The notes under the pieces: model-generated
What the model was told of the DNA's origin: nothing
The model's input: the letters and a program-made list of their open reading frames with translations, nothing else
Databases searched by the model: none
Position numbers and translations under genes: made by a program
Source of the DNA: Bacteroidota bacterium
GTDB taxonomy: Bacteria; Bacteroidota; Bacteroidia; Bacteroidales; Prolixibacteraceae
Length of the DNA: 7,697 nt
Direction: 5' to 3'
Assembly (NCBI GenBank): GCA_013203755.1
Contig: JABMPI010000130.1
Span: 1-7,697 of the forward strand
Shown: piece by piece, positions 6,233-7,697 of the stretch
Position numbering within the stretch: the stretch's first letter is position 1
Layout of the letters: every line of letters begins with the position of its first letter

Positions 6233-7697
6233 ATGAGTGAGAAGAAAATTTACCAAATACTCGATCTGTGTTTGTGGATTTTAAACCCGTTAATGATCGT
6301 CCTTGCTATTTATGATCAAAAAATTCAGCCCGAAGCATTTTTACAATGGATGGGCAAACTTCATCCACTGGCTTTGCACTTTCCAATAGTTTTTGGGATC
6401 TTAATTGTCATCTATTTTTTATTTTTTCACCATCGGAGATTCTCAACGGATACTGAGAAATTACTGCTGGCAACCAACGCTTTATTTGCCAGCGTTGTTG
6501 CACTGTTTGGAATTCTTTTTTCTATTCAAAATGCCTACGAAAACGAAATAATAAATTTGCACAAATGGGGTGGAATTGCGGTTGCGTTATTAAGTTGGAT
6601 ATTCCTATTTATCCTCGATTTGAATGTCAACTTTAAAAAAATTCTGTCGGTAATATTTCTGGTGGTTTTAATCGGCTCCACACACAAAGGAGCTCAGCTA
6701 ACTCATGGTGTTAATGTGCTTGGTTTTCCTCAAAAACAAACAGATGAATCTGAAAAAACCAGCACATTTGACAGTACCACAACACTATTTGAGGCTGGAG
6801 TTGCTCCTATTTTGAATCGGAAATGTATTAGTTGCCATGGTTTAGATAAAGTTAAAGGAGACTTACAACTGAATACCCCCGAAAATATTTTAAAGGGTGG
6901 AGAAAGTGGAGACATAATTGAGGGCGCTGCTAATGGAAAATCAATTCTTTTTAAGGCAATTCAATTACCACAAGAACACAAATTCCACATGCCACCAGAT
7001 GGAAAGTTACAGCTTACCATCGACGAAAAAAACATTTTAAGCAAATGGATAAAAGCTGGTGGAAACTTCGAGACAAAACTAAATGAATTAGAAAAAGAAG
7101 ACAGCTTATTTGTACTGATAAACGAATACCAAAAAGCTGCAAATCTGCTTGCTTCATTAAACTTCGACCTTCCAGATTTAAATGAATTTAATTCGAATTA
7201 CTGTTCAACCAATTATTTATTTAACGGATCAGACGAAGTAGAAGTTATTTTTTTTCAAGGCTCAAATTACAGCCGGGAAAGCCTGAAAAAATTAGGGAAA
7301 ATTAAAAGCAAAATTATAAACCTCAACATGCAAGGTATGCCTTTAACAAAAGATGACCTTGATATTATTATGCAATTCACCAATTTACAAAAAGTAAATT
7401 TGAACAATACAAAACTGGATATTACCTCTCTATACAAATTAAAAACGCTGTTAAAATTAAGGGCAGTTTCTATTTGCGGAATTGAATTTAACGAGGACGA
7501 ATTGGATGAATTTCTTGATCAGGCAACCTTTTCGGCATTAAATGTATGGACACAAAATGCGGACGATAAGCAACTGGAGAAACTAATTTTGAAATACCCT
7601 TCCATAAAAATTAATGTTGGCGATAATCTGAAAGACGAGATTATGAAAATTAGCAACCCCTCGATTGTACAAGACTCATCAATTTTTTCCAATCATT
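6233..7697 (+). CDS. Polytopic membrane protein with DUF2231-like domain, cytochrome c domain and leucine-rich repeats (3' end beyond window)
   Basis: The frame opens at an ATG 3 nt after the DUF1501 stop and stays open for 488 codons to the window edge, so the protein is partial. Five hydrophobic helices (about residues 8-27, 44-65, 76-98, 111-130, 136-150) resemble DUF2231-type membrane domains, with HPLALHFPI at 44-52. A PSCyt1-like cytochrome c domain (about 186-280) follows, with heme site Cys198, Cys201 and His202 and probable distal ligand Met253 (HMPPDG). After a linker, residues about 353-460 hold two or three degenerate leucine-rich repeats (INLNMQGMPLTKDDL, LQKVNLNNTKL). Charges suit an N-in, C-out topology: MSEKK, HHRR and NFKK lie inside, which puts the cytochrome in the periplasm. 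His44, His49, His110, His151 and His158 then all lie at the periplasmic face. It probably moves electrons between periplasmic redox partners and the membrane; this is inference. Confidence 0.9.
   Translation, partial: MSEKKIYQILDLCLWILNPLMIVLAIYDQKIQPEAFLQWMGKLHPLALHFPIVFGILIVIYFLFFHHRRFSTDTEKLLLATNALFASVVALFGILFSIQNAYENEIINLHKWGGIAVALLSWIFLFILDLNVNFKKILSVIFLVVLIGSTHKGAQLTHGVNVLGFPQKQTDESEKTSTFDSTTTLFEAGVAPILNRKCISCHGLDKVKGDLQLNTPENILKGGESGDIIEGAANGKSILFKAIQLPQEHKFHMPPDGKLQLTIDEKNILSKWIKAGGNFETKLNELEKEDSLFVLINEYQKAANLLASLNFDLPDLNEFNSNYCSTNYLFNGSDEVEVIFFQGSNYSRESLKKLGKIKSKIINLNMQGMPLTKDDLDIIMQFTNLQKVNLNNTKLDITSLYKLKTLLKLRAVSICGIEFNEDELDEFLDQATFSALNVWTQNADDKQLEKLILKYPSIKINVGDNLKDEIMKISNPSIVQDSSIFSNH

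Overview
The window looks like a chromosomal segment from a low-GC member of the Bacteroidota, perhaps a Marinilabiliales/Prolixibacteraceae-type marine or anoxic-sediment organism. This rests on three things: A/T-rich coding and intergenic DNA, start codons without convincing Shine-Dalgarno sequences, and promoter-like sites resembling the Bacteroidota TTG / TAnnTTTG pattern. The genus-level guess is an inference.

Layout: an 846-nt gene of unknown function lies on the minus strand at the left (50-895). A 480-nt non-coding divergent region (896-1375) follows. The rest is a tightly packed plus-strand operon of four genes. They are a Tat-exported six-bladed propeller (NHL/peptidyl-amidating-lyase-like, 1376-2401), a membrane-anchored di-heme PSCyt1-DUF1549-DUF1553 protein (2450-4774), a Tat-exported DUF1501 protein (4784-6229), and a polytopic membrane protein that carries a periplasmic cytochrome c domain and leucine-rich repeats and runs off the right edge (6233-7697+). 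The gaps between the four are 48, 9 and 3 nt, which argues for one transcript.

Together the four genes form a cell-envelope module of the kind best known from Planctomycetes and relatives (DUF1501 + DUF1549/DUF1553 + cytochrome c). The parts suggest electron transfer from a periplasmic reaction: three CxxCH heme c sites on two membrane-attached proteins, a histidine-rich membrane domain whose histidines all map to the periplasmic side, and two exported putative catalytic or binding partners. The substrate and the true biochemical activity cannot be read from the sequence. No known dehydrogenase, sulfatase or glycoside hydrolase lies in the window. This operon is the best candidate here for an undescribed system.

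I see no tRNA, rRNA, CRISPR array, insertion sequence or phage gene.
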